This document shows, piece by piece, positions 63,941-64,000 of a stretch of DNA of 64,000 nt; the first letter of the stretch is position 1, and each line of letters starts with the position of its first letter. This DNA comes from Thiothrix eikelboomii. Lineage in GTDB: Bacteria; Pseudomonadota; Gammaproteobacteria; Thiotrichales; Thiotrichaceae. The position numbers and the translations under genes were made by a program. The stretch spans positions 186,001-250,000 of the forward strand of contig NZ_FUYB01000005.1 of NCBI RefSeq assembly GCF_900167255.1, in the 5' to 3' direction. The notes below the pieces were generated by a model. It was not told where the DNA came from, did no database searches, and saw only the letters and a program-made list of their open reading frames with translations.

Positions 63941-64000
63941 TCTATCGAGTCTATCAGTCGTTAAACTGGCTTATAATTGTCGATTTTAGTGGCTCCTGTA

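Noticed and set aside
1-64000. tRNA, rRNA, insertion sequences or prophage
   Set aside because: No cloverleaf, rRNA, transposase or phage structural signature was recognised anywhere; a tRNAscan/ISfinder run would be decisive.

Overview
The window looks like a chromosomal segment of a gammaproteobacterium, most plausibly a sulfur-oxidising, Thiothrix/Thiolinea-like member of the Thiotrichales. That placement is an inference from gene content: a complete pil-chp twitching chemosensory cluster, a rhodanese-DsrE2 sulfur-transfer pair, yebC-ruvC-ruvA, typA, priA, apaH, bepA and gammaproteobacterial gene orders such as pcm-rhodanese-tolC and rph-rdgB. Base composition is moderate and even. No rRNA, tRNA, IS element, prophage or CRISPR array was recognised.

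Layout. 1-3 kb: a UPF0175/PIN toxin-antitoxin pair cut by the left edge, then a long MscS-type channel. 3.3-7.6 kb: a small unknown alpha/beta protein, a 7TM hybrid histidine kinase and a PQQ-type sugar dehydrogenase lipoprotein. 7.7-13.1 kb: one dense + strand operon hisA-hisF-(AAA+/M41 fusion)-hisE-tatA-tatB-tatC. 13.2-17 kb: gpmI, rph-rdgB and a PlsC-like acyltransferase. 17-20.2 kb: an outer-membrane barrel, a group II truncated haemoglobin and typA. 20.4-21.6 kb: a two-gene nucleotidyltransferase/HTH module preceded by a 14-bp inverted repeat that abuts the start codon. 21.7-26 kb: pcm-rhodanese-tolC, a Kazal-like secreted peptide and bepA. 26.1-28.7 kb: rhodanese-dsrE2, an FMN reductase and a metallophosphoesterase. 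28.8-37.4 kb: pilG-pilH-pilI-pilJ-chpA-chpC, with chpA split in two frames at an A9 run. 37.4-42.6 kb: a tail-anchored protein, apaH, a BI-1 protein, a SPOR protein and priA. 42.6-42.9 kb: an AT-rich gap with DnaA boxes. 42.9-47.3 kb: ectoine degradation (doeB-doeA, divergent gntR-doeD). 47.5-49 kb: a secreted unknown and mazG. 49.2-55.4 kb: histidine utilisation operon hutI-G-U-H-C. 55.4-56.15 kb: non-coding stretch with tandem structured repeats. 56.15-58.3 kb: yebC-ruvC-ruvA and rubredoxin. 58.5-63.9 kb: a DUF1127 protein, the ABC-F ATPase YheS, two tandem duplicated membrane proteins, a 5'-3' exonuclease and a DUF1131 lipoprotein.

How the genes work together. The hut and doe blocks convert histidine and the compatible solute ectoine into central metabolites, and each has a palindromic GntR-type operator at its promoter. 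The Pil-Chp block carries surface or chemical signals to type IV pili; its receptor lacks a large periplasmic sensor and its kinase is split. The rhodanese and DsrE2 genes suggest cytoplasmic sulfane-sulfur handling.

Most notable candidates: (1) the chpA split at A9, which may be frameshifting, transcriptional slippage or a homopolymer error; (2) tandem covarying RNA-like repeats at 55.56-55.89 kb, one of which also encodes a short hydrophobic peptide behind a good ribosome-binding site; (3) a DnaA-box cluster next to priA; (4) the AAA+/FtsH-like M41 fusion inside the his-tat operon; (5) the nucleotidyltransferase/HTH module.
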